DNA of 64,000 bases from JBLIRR01 sp049472395. GTDB lineage: Bacteria; SZUA-182; DTGQ01; JBLIRR01. The stretch lies in assembly GCA_049472395.1 (NCBI GenBank), contig JBLIRR010000018.1, positions 48,480 through 112,479 on the forward strand, read 5' to 3'. The stretch's first letter is position 1; each line of letters starts with the position of its first letter. Position numbers and translations under genes: made by a program. The notes under the pieces are model-generated. The model saw only the letters and a program-made list of their open reading frames with translations, had not been told where the DNA came from and made no database searches. This document shows, in pieces, positions 43,693 through 52,090 of the stretch.

Positions 43693-44225
43693 TAATCAGT
43701 TCCTCGTATATTATAATATTTATTATATAAATAAATATTATAAAATTATATTTCACATTAGCATGAATCTCCTTCTTTAAAATGACTTTTTTCTTTTCTT
43801 GATCCTCTTGCTAATATTTTTCTTATACTTATCATTAATTTCTTATATGTATGTGGGTTTTAGCTGCTAACAGCATAAAATATGCCCTTGAGTAAAAAAA
43901 TTTTCCTGATTCTATAACAAATTGATTCTTATAATTTTTTTTTATAAATTAATTCAACTTATACCCAAAAAAGGGAAAATAATGAGGGTAATTTAGTAAC
44001 AATCTTGTAATTCCATTACGATTGTGTAATTTTGATTACGATTATGTAATTTTCCTATCCCACGGCATTGCTGATAATTTTTGGGGTGCTTGTTTTTAAA
44101 CTTAAATACTATATAATTAAAAATAATAGACCACTCAAAACCCCCGCGGCACTTTGCAGCATTGCTCATAGTGATAGTGATTTACCCTTAATGGGAATAG
44201 TAGATTTTAAAAATTGAATCATAAT
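43693..44225. other. Long intergenic region upstream of larB
   Basis: About 530 bases, very AT-rich, no credible gene. Its main content is an array of three palindromes (listed) about 180-230 bases before larB. The rest shows poly-A/T runs and no recognisable riboswitch. Confidence 0.6.
43996..44050. promoter_or_regulatory. Three tandem ATTAC-N6-GTAAT palindromes (operator-like array)
   Basis: GTAAC-N6-GTAAT at 43996-44011, ATTAC-N6-GTAAT at 44015-44030 and ATTAC-N6-GTAAT at 44035-44050. The centres are 19 and 20 bases apart, close to two helical turns, so three dimers could bind on one face. The array lies between the divergent lipoprotein gene and larBC and could control either. Confidence 0.6.
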
Positions 44226-44978
44226 ATGTTAAAAAAAATCCTCAAAGATCTGCGTAGTGGAAAATTATCAATAGATGACGCTCTCTCAGCTATTAATGAG
44301 AGCTTCTGCCTCACCCTCGGATGTGCCTCATTTGATCTTAACAGGGAAGCACGTAAAGGTTTCCCTGAGGTGATCTTTGGTGAACATAAAACTGACGAAC
44401 AGGTAGAGGAGATCTTTTATCATGCGAGCCTCCATCATAAAAATATATTGGCAACCAGAGTATCGGGGAGCGCATCTGAACGTATCAGATCCAAAGTTGA
44501 TGATGCCAGATATGATCCTGTGGGACGCACTGTGACCATTGAGAGAGAGCCTCTACCTAAGAAACCTGGGACTATCGCAATTGTGTGCGCCGGAACATCA
44601 GATTTGCCTGTTGCCCAAGAAGCAAAAGTAACTGCTGAACTTATGGGCAGCCGGGTAACGTTAATACTTGATGTGGGAGTTGCCGGAATACATAGATTAT
44701 TTGATAAAGCTGAGCAATGGAGAAATGCAGTGGTGCTTATCGTCATTGCAGGCATGGAAGGGGCCCTCCCAAGCGTTGTCGGAGGCTTAGTGAATAAACC
44801 TGTTATTGCTGTCCCCACCAGCACGGGATATGGAGCACATTTTCAAGGATTAGCCCCTTTATTGGGCATGCTTAATAGTTGTGCCCCGGGAATAAGCGTG
44901 GTGAACATTAATAATGGTTTCGGGGCTGCATACTGCGCCTCGCTCATTCATGGGCTTGTTGGATTAAAAACGATCTAA
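44226..44978 (+). CDS. larB: Nickel-pincer cofactor biosynthesis protein LarB, 250 aa
   Basis: LarB carboxylates and hydrolyses nicotinate adenine dinucleotide, the first step to the nickel-pincer nucleotide used by lactate racemase and relatives. The sequence shows the PurE-like fold pattern: GTIAIVCAGTSDLPVAQEAK, followed by GVAGIHRLFD, AGMEGALPSVVGGLV and VPTSTGYGAHFQG. The N-terminal IFGEHKTDEQVEEIF part is also typical. I chose the ATG at 44226; a TTG four codons upstream is in frame. LarC follows three bases later. LarE and any LarA-type enzyme are not in the window. Confidence 0.95.
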   Translation: MLKKILKDLRSGKLSIDDALSAINESFCLTLGCASFDLNREARKGFPEVIFGEHKTDEQVEEIFYHASLHHKNILATRVSGSASERIRSKVDDARYDPVGRTVTIEREPLPKKPGTIAIVCAGTSDLPVAQEAKVTAELMGSRVTLILDVGVAGIHRLFDKAEQWRNAVVLIVIAGMEGALPSVVGGLVNKPVIAVPTSTGYGAHFQGLAPLLGMLNSCAPGISVVNINNGFGAAYCASLIHGLVGLKTI

Positions 44979-44981
44979 TAT

Positions 44982-46202
44982 ATGAATATTAAGAAAGCTG
45001 ATATTATTTATCTTGATTGCTTTTCCGGGATAAGCGGTGATATGTTTATCGGGGCAATGCTCGATCTCGGATACCCGAAGGAGGAGCTTTTTTCTGCACT
45101 ATCATTATTGGGAGTGCCTAATGATATACTTGAGATTTACGAGGAAAGACGTCTGCATATTAAAGGGTGCGGAATTTTAGTAAAAGAAAAAGCCTCGCTC
45201 TCTCATCATACCACATATGCTGAAATCAGCTCTCTGATCAAGAACTCACAATTGAATGAGAATGTAAGAAGCATAACGATGAGCATTTTTCATCGTATTG
45301 CCGAAGCCGAGGCCAAAGTGCATGGACAAAGGGTGGATGATATCGTTTTTCATGAGACGGGGGCATTAGATTCAATTGTTGACATTGTGGGCGCTGCGTC
45401 AATTATGGATTTTTTTAAGAGGAGCACATTTATCTCTGCCCAGCCGAAACTTGGTGACGGCTTTGTCACGTGTAAACATGGAGCATACCCAGTTCCTGCT
45501 CCCGCTACTTTGGAAATTTTAAAGGGGATACCGATACATCAAGACATCAACGGTACTCATGAGTTAATCACTCCTACCGGCGCAGCCATTCTTGCAACCT
45601 TGTGCCACACATTCTCTCCTATACCACAGGGCAGGATTATCACTATTGGATATGGAATCGGACAATATGATGATCCGCACATACCTAATGTATTAAGGGT
45701 ATTCGCTATGAAGGAAGAAAAGGTAATGCCTGTAGATCGAGTACAAATCCTTGAGACGCACATGGATGACATGAATCCTGAATGGTTCGGGTATATGATG
45801 GATCAGCTATATGCAGCAAAGGCTCTCGATGTCTTTTATACCTCTATCTGTATGAAAAAAAACCGGCCAGGTATCCTGGTTACCGTTTTATGTGATAAAG
45901 AAAATCTTCAAAAATGTAGTGCAATTATTTTTAAGCATTCCACAACCTTAGGCATCCGTATTCGAGAAAGCAGAAGAATCCTCTTAAGGAGAAAAATCAA
46001 GGAAATAAACACTCCGTATGGAGTATCAAAGGTAAAGATTGGATATCTAGATAATGGTGAATCATATATTGCTCCTGAATATGAAGCATGTGCTCGTCTG
46101 TGCGATAAGGCAGGCATTTCCATTAAAACTGCTTATGAGATAACGATTAAGTGTTATCGTGAACACAAGAATTCCTCCAACTCTCGACCCTGCTCATCTT
46201 AA
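44982..46202 (+). CDS. larC: Nickel insertion protein LarC, 406 aa, single uninterrupted frame
   Basis: CTP-dependent nickel cyclometallase that inserts Ni into the pincer cofactor. LDCFSGISGDMFIGAMLDLG near the N-terminus is diagnostic. HETGALDSIVDIVGAA and the C-terminal ETHMDDMNPEWFGYMMDQL follow the family. In lactobacilli LarC is made from two frames by programmed frameshifting; here a single frame covers both parts. It is tightly coupled to larB (three-base spacing), so the pair is an operon. Confidence 0.95.
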   Translation: MNIKKADIIYLDCFSGISGDMFIGAMLDLGYPKEELFSALSLLGVPNDILEIYEERRLHIKGCGILVKEKASLSHHTTYAEISSLIKNSQLNENVRSITMSIFHRIAEAEAKVHGQRVDDIVFHETGALDSIVDIVGAASIMDFFKRSTFISAQPKLGDGFVTCKHGAYPVPAPATLEILKGIPIHQDINGTHELITPTGAAILATLCHTFSPIPQGRIITIGYGIGQYDDPHIPNVLRVFAMKEEKVMPVDRVQILETHMDDMNPEWFGYMMDQLYAAKALDVFYTSICMKKNRPGILVTVLCDKENLQKCSAIIFKHSTTLGIRIRESRRILLRRKIKEINTPYGVSKVKIGYLDNGESYIAPEYEACARLCDKAGISIKTAYEITIKCYREHKNSSNSRPCSS

Positions 46203-46274
46203 TCCTCATCGTATTTCTTACTCACCCTATTATCAACCACTCATCCTCATTGAAGACGAGACACTCATTGTTCA

Positions 46275-47369
46275 TTAGTGAGAATCTAAAACTAATTCAC
46301 GTTCCAGCGGAGCCCACGTTCTGAAATTGCCGACACTCTCGAATACGCCGGCTGCGCAGGTAGGAAATGTTATTGCCCGAGAGCCCGGTTTCAGCTCGTA
46401 TTTCTGCGCAGAAGAATCTCTCAATCGTGAGGAGTTTCCTGACTGAGCTACATAGGTGTGATGTGAGAAGGTTAATTTTTGACCAGGCTCAATAAGATTG
46501 GGATTATCTCCAATGACCTCTTTATTTAAGTCATAAATCTTCTCCCATTCCATGCCAACTCTCATACTAATCTTTGACAAGGAATCTCCATTCTTTACGA
46601 CATATACTGTAGAAGGGATATGAAGCTGCTGACCAGGATAGAGGAGATTAGGGTTATCCCCAATAATTTTTCTGTTAATCTGATAAAGATCGCGCCATTC
46701 TAAGTCATACCGTTGGGCAATCCCTGATACACTCTCACCCGATACTACCACATGTATAATGCCCTTTGCATTTTTCTCATGTGTCACCATCTCTTGCAGA
46801 CAGTTTTCCCTCTTCCATTCTTTTTCAGGAGCTTTTGGGGCTTCTAAATCAATGTGTGCTGCATACGCAATATTTACAAGATGTGTTTCTTCTTTTAGCA
46901 TGGTATCTTTATGCACCTCCTGCTTTTCCGTTACACTATGCGAGGTCACCTTAAGTGATTCAGGTTTTGGTGATTTTTTCGTATTATTGATGGAAGAAGG
47001 CAGAAGGACTCCTTGTGAAACCCAGACTAGGTGTGTTCCATCCGATCGAATTACAATTTGAGCATATGGCCATTGTTTTCTCAGTTCAGAGACATTCTTT
47101 GGATCAATCTTAAAGTATCGTCGCACCTCGTCGAAGGTTAACCACCTTTTTTTCTCGGAAACTCCCCTCCCCTGCGTTTGCATCTTGGTCGCCAACCTCA
47201 AGGCAGCGTGTTCGTTTTCAAGTAAACCACCACGCCCTTCTTTAGCGTATGATTCTTGTGCATATACAATCCCACCCTGAATGAGAACGCGGACAGGCTG
47301 TATTGCTGCAAAAGAAATAACTAACAGCAATAGAATAAATCCGAATACTTTCGATCCTATTGTATTCAT
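46275..47369 (-). CDS. Secreted protein with two LysM domains, 364 aa
   Basis: The N-terminal hydrophobic segment (VFGFILLLLVISFAAI) is a signal peptide or anchor; no lipobox. The middle part is a charged, low-complexity linker. Two LysM domains follow: VVVSGESVSGIAQRYDLEWR to LLYPGQQLHIP (about 208-253) and YVVKNGDSLSKISMRVGMEW to LIEPGQKLTF (about 257-300). The two are close copies. LysM binds peptidoglycan, so the protein probably attaches to the wall. A C-terminal tail of about 60 residues has no recognised domain. It is convergent with larC and divergent from pyrR. Confidence 0.85.
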   Translation of the reverse strand: MNTIGSKVFGFILLLLVISFAAIQPVRVLIQGGIVYAQESYAKEGRGGLLENEHAALRLATKMQTQGRGVSEKKRWLTFDEVRRYFKIDPKNVSELRKQWPYAQIVIRSDGTHLVWVSQGVLLPSSINNTKKSPKPESLKVTSHSVTEKQEVHKDTMLKEETHLVNIAYAAHIDLEAPKAPEKEWKRENCLQEMVTHEKNAKGIIHVVVSGESVSGIAQRYDLEWRDLYQINRKIIGDNPNLLYPGQQLHIPSTVYVVKNGDSLSKISMRVGMEWEKIYDLNKEVIGDNPNLIEPGQKLTFSHHTYVAQSGNSSRLRDSSAQKYELKPGSRAITFPTCAAGVFESVGNFRTWAPLERELVLDSH

Positions 47370-47691
47370 TACTTTCCCCCCTAAGAATATCTTACAAGAA
47401 TATCTTTCAGCCGTACTTGATACGGTAAAGACTTTATATATAAGCCAACTTTCTAGTTTTTTCTTTTTTATCGGTTGTATTCTTAAATATTATCAGTTCT
47501 TAAACATCCGGCAACGGATGCACTATATCATAATAAAAAATATAATTCGAATTGTCGAGCATAAATTAGCCAAATATTTTATGTGATTGTCCTGTGGGGT
47601 GTTGATTGAATCTTGACCTGCAACTCTTACTATGATATTTTATATTCAATTGTAATAGAGAAAACTTTGAGGCATTTTTCTAAAAGGTACA
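47370..47691. other. Intergenic region between the LysM gene and pyrR
   Basis: No credible gene. Contains a candidate pyrR promoter (listed). I looked for a PyrR-binding attenuator with a terminator stem ahead of pyrR and did not see one. Confidence 0.55.
47613..47641 (+). promoter_or_regulatory. Candidate sigma-70 type promoter for pyrR-pyrB-pyrC
   Basis: TTGACC at 47613-47618 and TATTTT at 47636-47641 with a 17-base spacer, 51 bases upstream of the pyrR start. An alternative TATGAT at 47631 is too close to the -35. Confidence 0.4.
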
Positions 47692-48258
47692 ATGAAATCA
47701 GACACCCAATCAGAGAAGTTGATGGATAAAGCTCAGATTACAGAGGTTATCCAGCGCATCGCAAAAGAAATCATTGAAGATATAAAGCCAATTGAGGAAG
47801 GCATAATGGTTGGCATCAGAAGCCGGGGAGGAGATCTGGCCAAAAGAATAGCCAAGGAAATAAAAAAAATTACGGGTTTTGATATTCCAATAGGTTATAT
47901 TGACACCACTTTATACCGTGATGATATTGCCTCATCAGGGCCAAAACCGGTTCTTCAAAAAACTGAGATTCCCTTTTCCATAACGAACAGACGAATTATT
48001 TTAGTTGATGATGTTCTTTATACGGGAAGAACAATCAGGGCAGCTCTTGACGCCTTAATAGATTTCGGACGGCCTAAGTGCATTAGGCTCGCAGTACTTA
48101 TTGATAGAGGGCATAGAGAACTGCCAATTTATGCTGATTATGTGGGGAAAAAGTTGGATCTCCCCATTTCAAAATCAGTAAAGGTTACACTGGTAGAGGA
48201 GAATGGGCATAAAGATCAGGCCATCATCCTCCCCTTTCCAGAAACTGTATCCTGGTAG
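47692..48258 (+). CDS. pyrR: PyrR: pyr regulator/uracil phosphoribosyltransferase, 188 aa
   Basis: Type I phosphoribosyltransferase fold with the PRPP-binding motif ILVDDVLYTGRTIRAALDAL. MVGIRSRGGDLAKRIAKEI, IDTTLYRDDIAS and VLIDRGHRELPIYADYVGK follow PyrR closely. In Gram-positive bacteria PyrR binds the pyr leader mRNA to control attenuation; some homologues act only as enzymes. It heads a pyrR-pyrB-pyrC operon. The ATG at 47692 follows AAAGG. No attenuator is visible upstream, so the regulatory role here is uncertain. Confidence 0.95.
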   Translation: MKSDTQSEKLMDKAQITEVIQRIAKEIIEDIKPIEEGIMVGIRSRGGDLAKRIAKEIKKITGFDIPIGYIDTTLYRDDIASSGPKPVLQKTEIPFSITNRRIILVDDVLYTGRTIRAALDALIDFGRPKCIRLAVLIDRGHRELPIYADYVGKKLDLPISKSVKVTLVEENGHKDQAIILPFPETVSW

Positions 48259-48265
48259 AGTATCT

Positions 48266-49207
48266 ATGATAATGCCAAATAAATATAGATTCCTGAGGAA
48301 GCATCTTCTGGGGATTGAAGATCTTACAAAGGAAGAAATTTTGGCTATTCTTGATACGGCCGACTCATTTAAAGAGGTATTGACCAGAGACATCAAAAAG
48401 GTGCCTCCCTTGCGGGGAAAAACCATTATCAATCTTTTTCATGAGCCGAGTACCCGTACCAGAATATCTTTTGAAATAGCGGGCAAAAGATTAAGCGCCG
48501 ATACTATTAATATTTCAGCTACAGGAAGCAGTTTTTCCAAAGGCGAAAGCCTGCGCGATACGGTAAAAACGTTGGAAGCGATGAAACCCGATATACTTGT
48601 TATTCGACATGCTGCTCCCGGGGCTGTTCATCAACTGGCCCCGTTAGTGAATTTTTCTATTATCAATGCTGGTGATGGCGCTCATGAACATCCGACTCAA
48701 GCCTTATTGGATATGCTCACCATTAAGGACAAGAAGAGGAGTTTTAATCGTCTTACGATTGCGATTGTGGGAGATATTATGCATAGTCGTGTCGCACGCT
48801 CTAATATTTTCGGATTATCTAAAATGGGAGTGACTATACATGTTATTGGTCCACCAACAATGATACCGCCACATATTGAAAATTTAGGGGTTAAAGTATT
48901 TCATAGTCTCGAAGAAGGAATACAAAAGGCTGATATTATTATGATGCTGCGTATTCAATTAGAGCGGCAGAATCGTCACTTTTTCCCTACCATCAGAGAA
49001 TATAGCAAGCTTTTCGGACTAAATCTCAAGAAATTAGAAACAGCCAAGAAAGAGGTAATCATAATGCATCCTGGACCAATTAATCGGGGGATTGAAATTG
49101 ATCCGGAAGTAGCTGATGGCCCCTATTCCCTTATACTTGAACAAGTGACAAATGGCCTGGCGGTGCGCATGGCACTATTATACTTGCTTATAGAAGGCAA
49201 TAAATAG
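48266..49207 (+). CDS. pyrB: Aspartate carbamoyltransferase catalytic subunit, 313 aa
   Basis: Joins carbamoyl phosphate and aspartate, the committed pyrimidine step. The carbamoyl-phosphate motif FHEPSTRTRISFEIAGKR is intact; SFSKGESLRDTVKTLEAM and HPTQALLDMLTI are also conserved. Length is normal. I chose the ATG at 48266 just after the pyrR stop (preceded by GGTAGAG). A longer frame that opens within pyrR adds 21 residues with no family similarity. No pyrI regulatory chain is seen, so it is probably the pyrR-linked, unregulated type. Confidence 0.95.
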   Translation: MIMPNKYRFLRKHLLGIEDLTKEEILAILDTADSFKEVLTRDIKKVPPLRGKTIINLFHEPSTRTRISFEIAGKRLSADTINISATGSSFSKGESLRDTVKTLEAMKPDILVIRHAAPGAVHQLAPLVNFSIINAGDGAHEHPTQALLDMLTIKDKKRSFNRLTIAIVGDIMHSRVARSNIFGLSKMGVTIHVIGPPTMIPPHIENLGVKVFHSLEEGIQKADIIMMLRIQLERQNRHFFPTIREYSKLFGLNLKKLETAKKEVIIMHPGPINRGIEIDPEVADGPYSLILEQVTNGLAVRMALLYLLIEGNK

Positions 49208-49223
49208 GGAGAAAATTATAGCG

Positions 49224-50507
49224 ATGGGACTTCTTATTAAAGGTGGACGCGTCATAGATCCTTTTCAGGGGATTGATGGGAATTATGACATTTTAATTCT
49301 TAAGGATCGCATCAGCATGATTGATAAAAATATCGAACCCTCAAGAGCACAGGGGTGCGATTTTATAGAGGCTTCGGGAAAAATTGTATGCCCAGGATTA
49401 ATTGATATGCACACTCATTTGCGCGAGCCCGGAAGAGAGGATAAAGAAACAATAGCTACAGGATGCGCGGCTGCCGTGGCAGGAGGCTTTACCTCTATCG
49501 CATGTATGCCAAATACAAATCCAGTGAATGATAATGCGTCGGTAACTAAATTTATCCTGGATACAGCGGCAAAAACAGGCAAATGTCACGTATTGCCAAT
49601 AGGAAGTATTTCGCAATCCCTTAAAGGGGAATATTTATCTGAAATAGGAGAGCTTAAACACGCAGGCAGTGTCGCTCTCTCAGACGACGGCGAGCCTGTC
49701 CAAAATGCCGATCTTATGCGAAGAGCCATGGAATATGCCTCCATGTTCAATCTTACAGTAATATCTCATTGCGAGGAAAGGGACCTGAGCGCCCACGGGG
49801 TGATGAATGAAGGTTATGTATCCACATTGCTCGGGCTTAAAGGCATTCCAAATGCAGCAGAAGAGGTCATGGTGGCACGGGAAATATCCCTGTGCCGCTT
49901 AACCAACAGTCCTGTTCATATAGCTCATGTGAGTACCGAAGAGAGCGTAAACCTTATCCGACAGGCAAAAAAGGAAGGACTGCGCATTACCGCGGAAGTA
50001 ACTCCCCATCATCTCTTCTTTACCGATGAAATAGTAAAGAATTTTGATACAAACACAAAAGTCAATCCGCCACTTCGAACTCAACGCGATATCGATGCCC
50101 TCATTAAGGGATTGAAAGATGGGACCATTGATGTCATTGTGACAGACCATGCGCCCCACACAAAAGCAGACAAGGAAGTTGAATATTCTGATGCCCCTTT
50201 TGGACTTATTGGCCTTGAAACGGCCCTGCCGGTTATTATCACGCGTTTATACTATCAGGCACATTTGGATTTGAAGGATATTATAGAAAAAATGACTATA
50301 AATCCTGCACAGATATTAAGATTACCCTATAAGGGCCTTGTCCCCGGGCAGTTAGCTGATATCACTATCATTGATCCCCAGAGGGGGAAAATTGTCGATG
50401 TTGAAAAATTTCACTCTAAGGCACGAAACTGCCCTTTTCATGGCCTCAATCTGAAAGGATGGCCGGTCATGACCATTTTTGAAGGCACGATAGTTTATAG
50501 GGAATAG
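49224..50507 (+). CDS. pyrC: Dihydroorotase (type I, PyrC), 427 aa
   Basis: Closes carbamoyl-aspartate to dihydroorotate. The zinc-binding DMHTHLREPGREDKETI motif is complete, as are GFTSIACMPNTNPVND, VISHCEERDLS, HIAHVSTEESV and VTDHAPHTKADKEVEY with the catalytic Asp. This makes it an active class I enzyme, not a pyrC-like pseudoenzyme. It starts 16 bases after pyrB. Length is normal. Confidence 0.96.
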   Translation: MGLLIKGGRVIDPFQGIDGNYDILILKDRISMIDKNIEPSRAQGCDFIEASGKIVCPGLIDMHTHLREPGREDKETIATGCAAAVAGGFTSIACMPNTNPVNDNASVTKFILDTAAKTGKCHVLPIGSISQSLKGEYLSEIGELKHAGSVALSDDGEPVQNADLMRRAMEYASMFNLTVISHCEERDLSAHGVMNEGYVSTLLGLKGIPNAAEEVMVAREISLCRLTNSPVHIAHVSTEESVNLIRQAKKEGLRITAEVTPHHLFFTDEIVKNFDTNTKVNPPLRTQRDIDALIKGLKDGTIDVIVTDHAPHTKADKEVEYSDAPFGLIGLETALPVIITRLYYQAHLDLKDIIEKMTINPAQILRLPYKGLVPGQLADITIIDPQRGKIVDVEKFHSKARNCPFHGLNLKGWPVMTIFEGTIVYRE

Positions 50508-50536
50508 TATCTGCGAAGCTTTGCCTTAATTTTTTT

Positions 50537-51832
50537 TTATCTTCTGTCAATAAATCGAACCGGTTTGACTGATCGAGAGGTGTATATCTGCTGGTTTATG
50601 GCTTTTTCACTACCTATCACCACTTTTGGTTTTACGTGCAATAGTTTCTGAAGCTCATTCTGTATAGTCTCGGTAGTGCAAGATTCCGCATTCACTGCGG
50701 CAAAGATTGTGATAGTATCAGATACATTATTCTCACTGTTTGCAATAATGAAATAATCATTTATTGCTTTTATTTCATCTAAAGCTGAATAGAGTTTTTG
50801 AGGATAGATAGTTTTTCCTTGAATCTTCATCATATGCTCTTTTCTTCCGAGAATTGGCCCCAATCGCGCAGAAGTACGCTCACACAGACATGGTTCATCA
50901 ATTAAATAACTTATGTCCCCTGTCTTGAAACGAAGAAGGGGCATTCCCTTGACACCCATTGGTGTCACAACCACCTCACCAATAACACCAGCGGGAAGGG
51001 GCAGTCCTTTTTCATCGACTATCTCAACAATAGCCAGATCGGGGTGTATGTGGGCCCCCCTTTGAAAAGAACATTCACAGAAGCTCGTCTCAATCTCTGT
51101 TGATGAATAAATTGAGAACACATCTGCCTGCCATATTTTTTGTAAATCATGACCTATTTTATTCAAATTCAAATATTTATCTTGTATGGGCTCACTGCTG
51201 CATATAAGCTTTGATACGTGTGTTTTTCCAGGATCTCTCCCTTTCTCCAATAGATAGGCTCCTAATTTTCTTAAATAACTTGGGGCGCCTATAATTATAG
51301 TAGGAGCTATTTTATCAATGATCTCGCCACAACTCTGCATACTAGTGTAACCACACCTGATAGCCGTTGCCCCTAAATCCCTTACCCCTAAAAAATGAGC
51401 TAATCCAGTGGAAAAACATCGGTCAATAGTAGAGGTGAGGAGCACTACATCCTCTTCTGATACACCACATCCCATAAGCGCCTGTTTCTCACTATAAGCA
51501 AGCCTTCGTAAATCATAATCGCTGTAAACTAACCTGATAGGCCTGCCTGTGATCCCCGCGGAGAAGACTATATCGATGACCTGATCAGAGGACACAGCAT
51601 AGAACTCACTCTCATTGTCTTCAATGTGTGAGCGTGTGGTAAATGGAAGATCAGCCAACTGCTCCAGGGTAAGATTTTTTATATTAATTCCGAAATTGTT
51701 CAATACTTTTCGATAATAAGGTGAATTCTTTCTACAGTATAAAATATGCTTGCCCAGCTGTGTCTCTTGTATGGATTTTGCGGCCTCAACATTAGAGAAG
51801 TGAATATCCTTGAAACGATTAAAGCCTGCCAT
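50537..51832 (-). CDS. PaaK-like adenylate-forming (CoA ligase family) protein, 431 aa
   Basis: Resembles phenylacetate-CoA ligases. The family's phosphate loop appears as FSAGITGRPIRLVYS (typically SSGTTGKP), then YSSTEIETSF (for YGxTE). LLRFKTGDISYLI and GRKEHMMKIQGKTIYPQKL are the typical A8-to-C-terminal-domain regions. The N-terminus HILYCRKNSPYYRK is diagnostic. The substrate cannot be read from the sequence. I chose ATG at 51832, which has AAAGGAG six bases upstream, over an ATG eight codons earlier. It stands alone, convergent with pyrC. Confidence 0.85.
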   Translation of the reverse strand: MAGFNRFKDIHFSNVEAAKSIQETQLGKHILYCRKNSPYYRKVLNNFGINIKNLTLEQLADLPFTTRSHIEDNESEFYAVSSDQVIDIVFSAGITGRPIRLVYSDYDLRRLAYSEKQALMGCGVSEEDVVLLTSTIDRCFSTGLAHFLGVRDLGATAIRCGYTSMQSCGEIIDKIAPTIIIGAPSYLRKLGAYLLEKGRDPGKTHVSKLICSSEPIQDKYLNLNKIGHDLQKIWQADVFSIYSSTEIETSFCECSFQRGAHIHPDLAIVEIVDEKGLPLPAGVIGEVVVTPMGVKGMPLLRFKTGDISYLIDEPCLCERTSARLGPILGRKEHMMKIQGKTIYPQKLYSALDEIKAINDYFIIANSENNVSDTITIFAAVNAESCTTETIQNELQKLLHVKPKVVIGSEKAINQQIYTSRSVKPVRFIDRR

Positions 51833-52090
51833 GTCCGGCTCCTTTTGTCTACTCAAATCTTACAATTTTAATAATAGTATATTTTAAACCGTCAAATGTC
51901 AAATTCTGTACACTGCGTGTGAAAAAAATAAACAATTAAATCAGGTGAAATATCATTAGAATCAATAAGTTACTTGATATATATAAGGGCATATCATTTG
52001 CACATTATGTCTAATAAAAAGCGCTAGATAATAAAGAGCACTGGGTAAAGGTTCCGGCTTGCCCGGGTTAAAGGGTTGCTAAGAAAGCTA

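Noticed and set aside
47281..47586. A 101-residue open frame across the LysM gene start
   Set aside because: It overlaps the LysM gene on the opposite strand, has no ribosome binding site and no family similarity.
47587..47691. A PyrR-type attenuator in the pyr leader
   Set aside because: No anti-terminator/terminator pair or PyrR-binding loop could be seen in the short leader.
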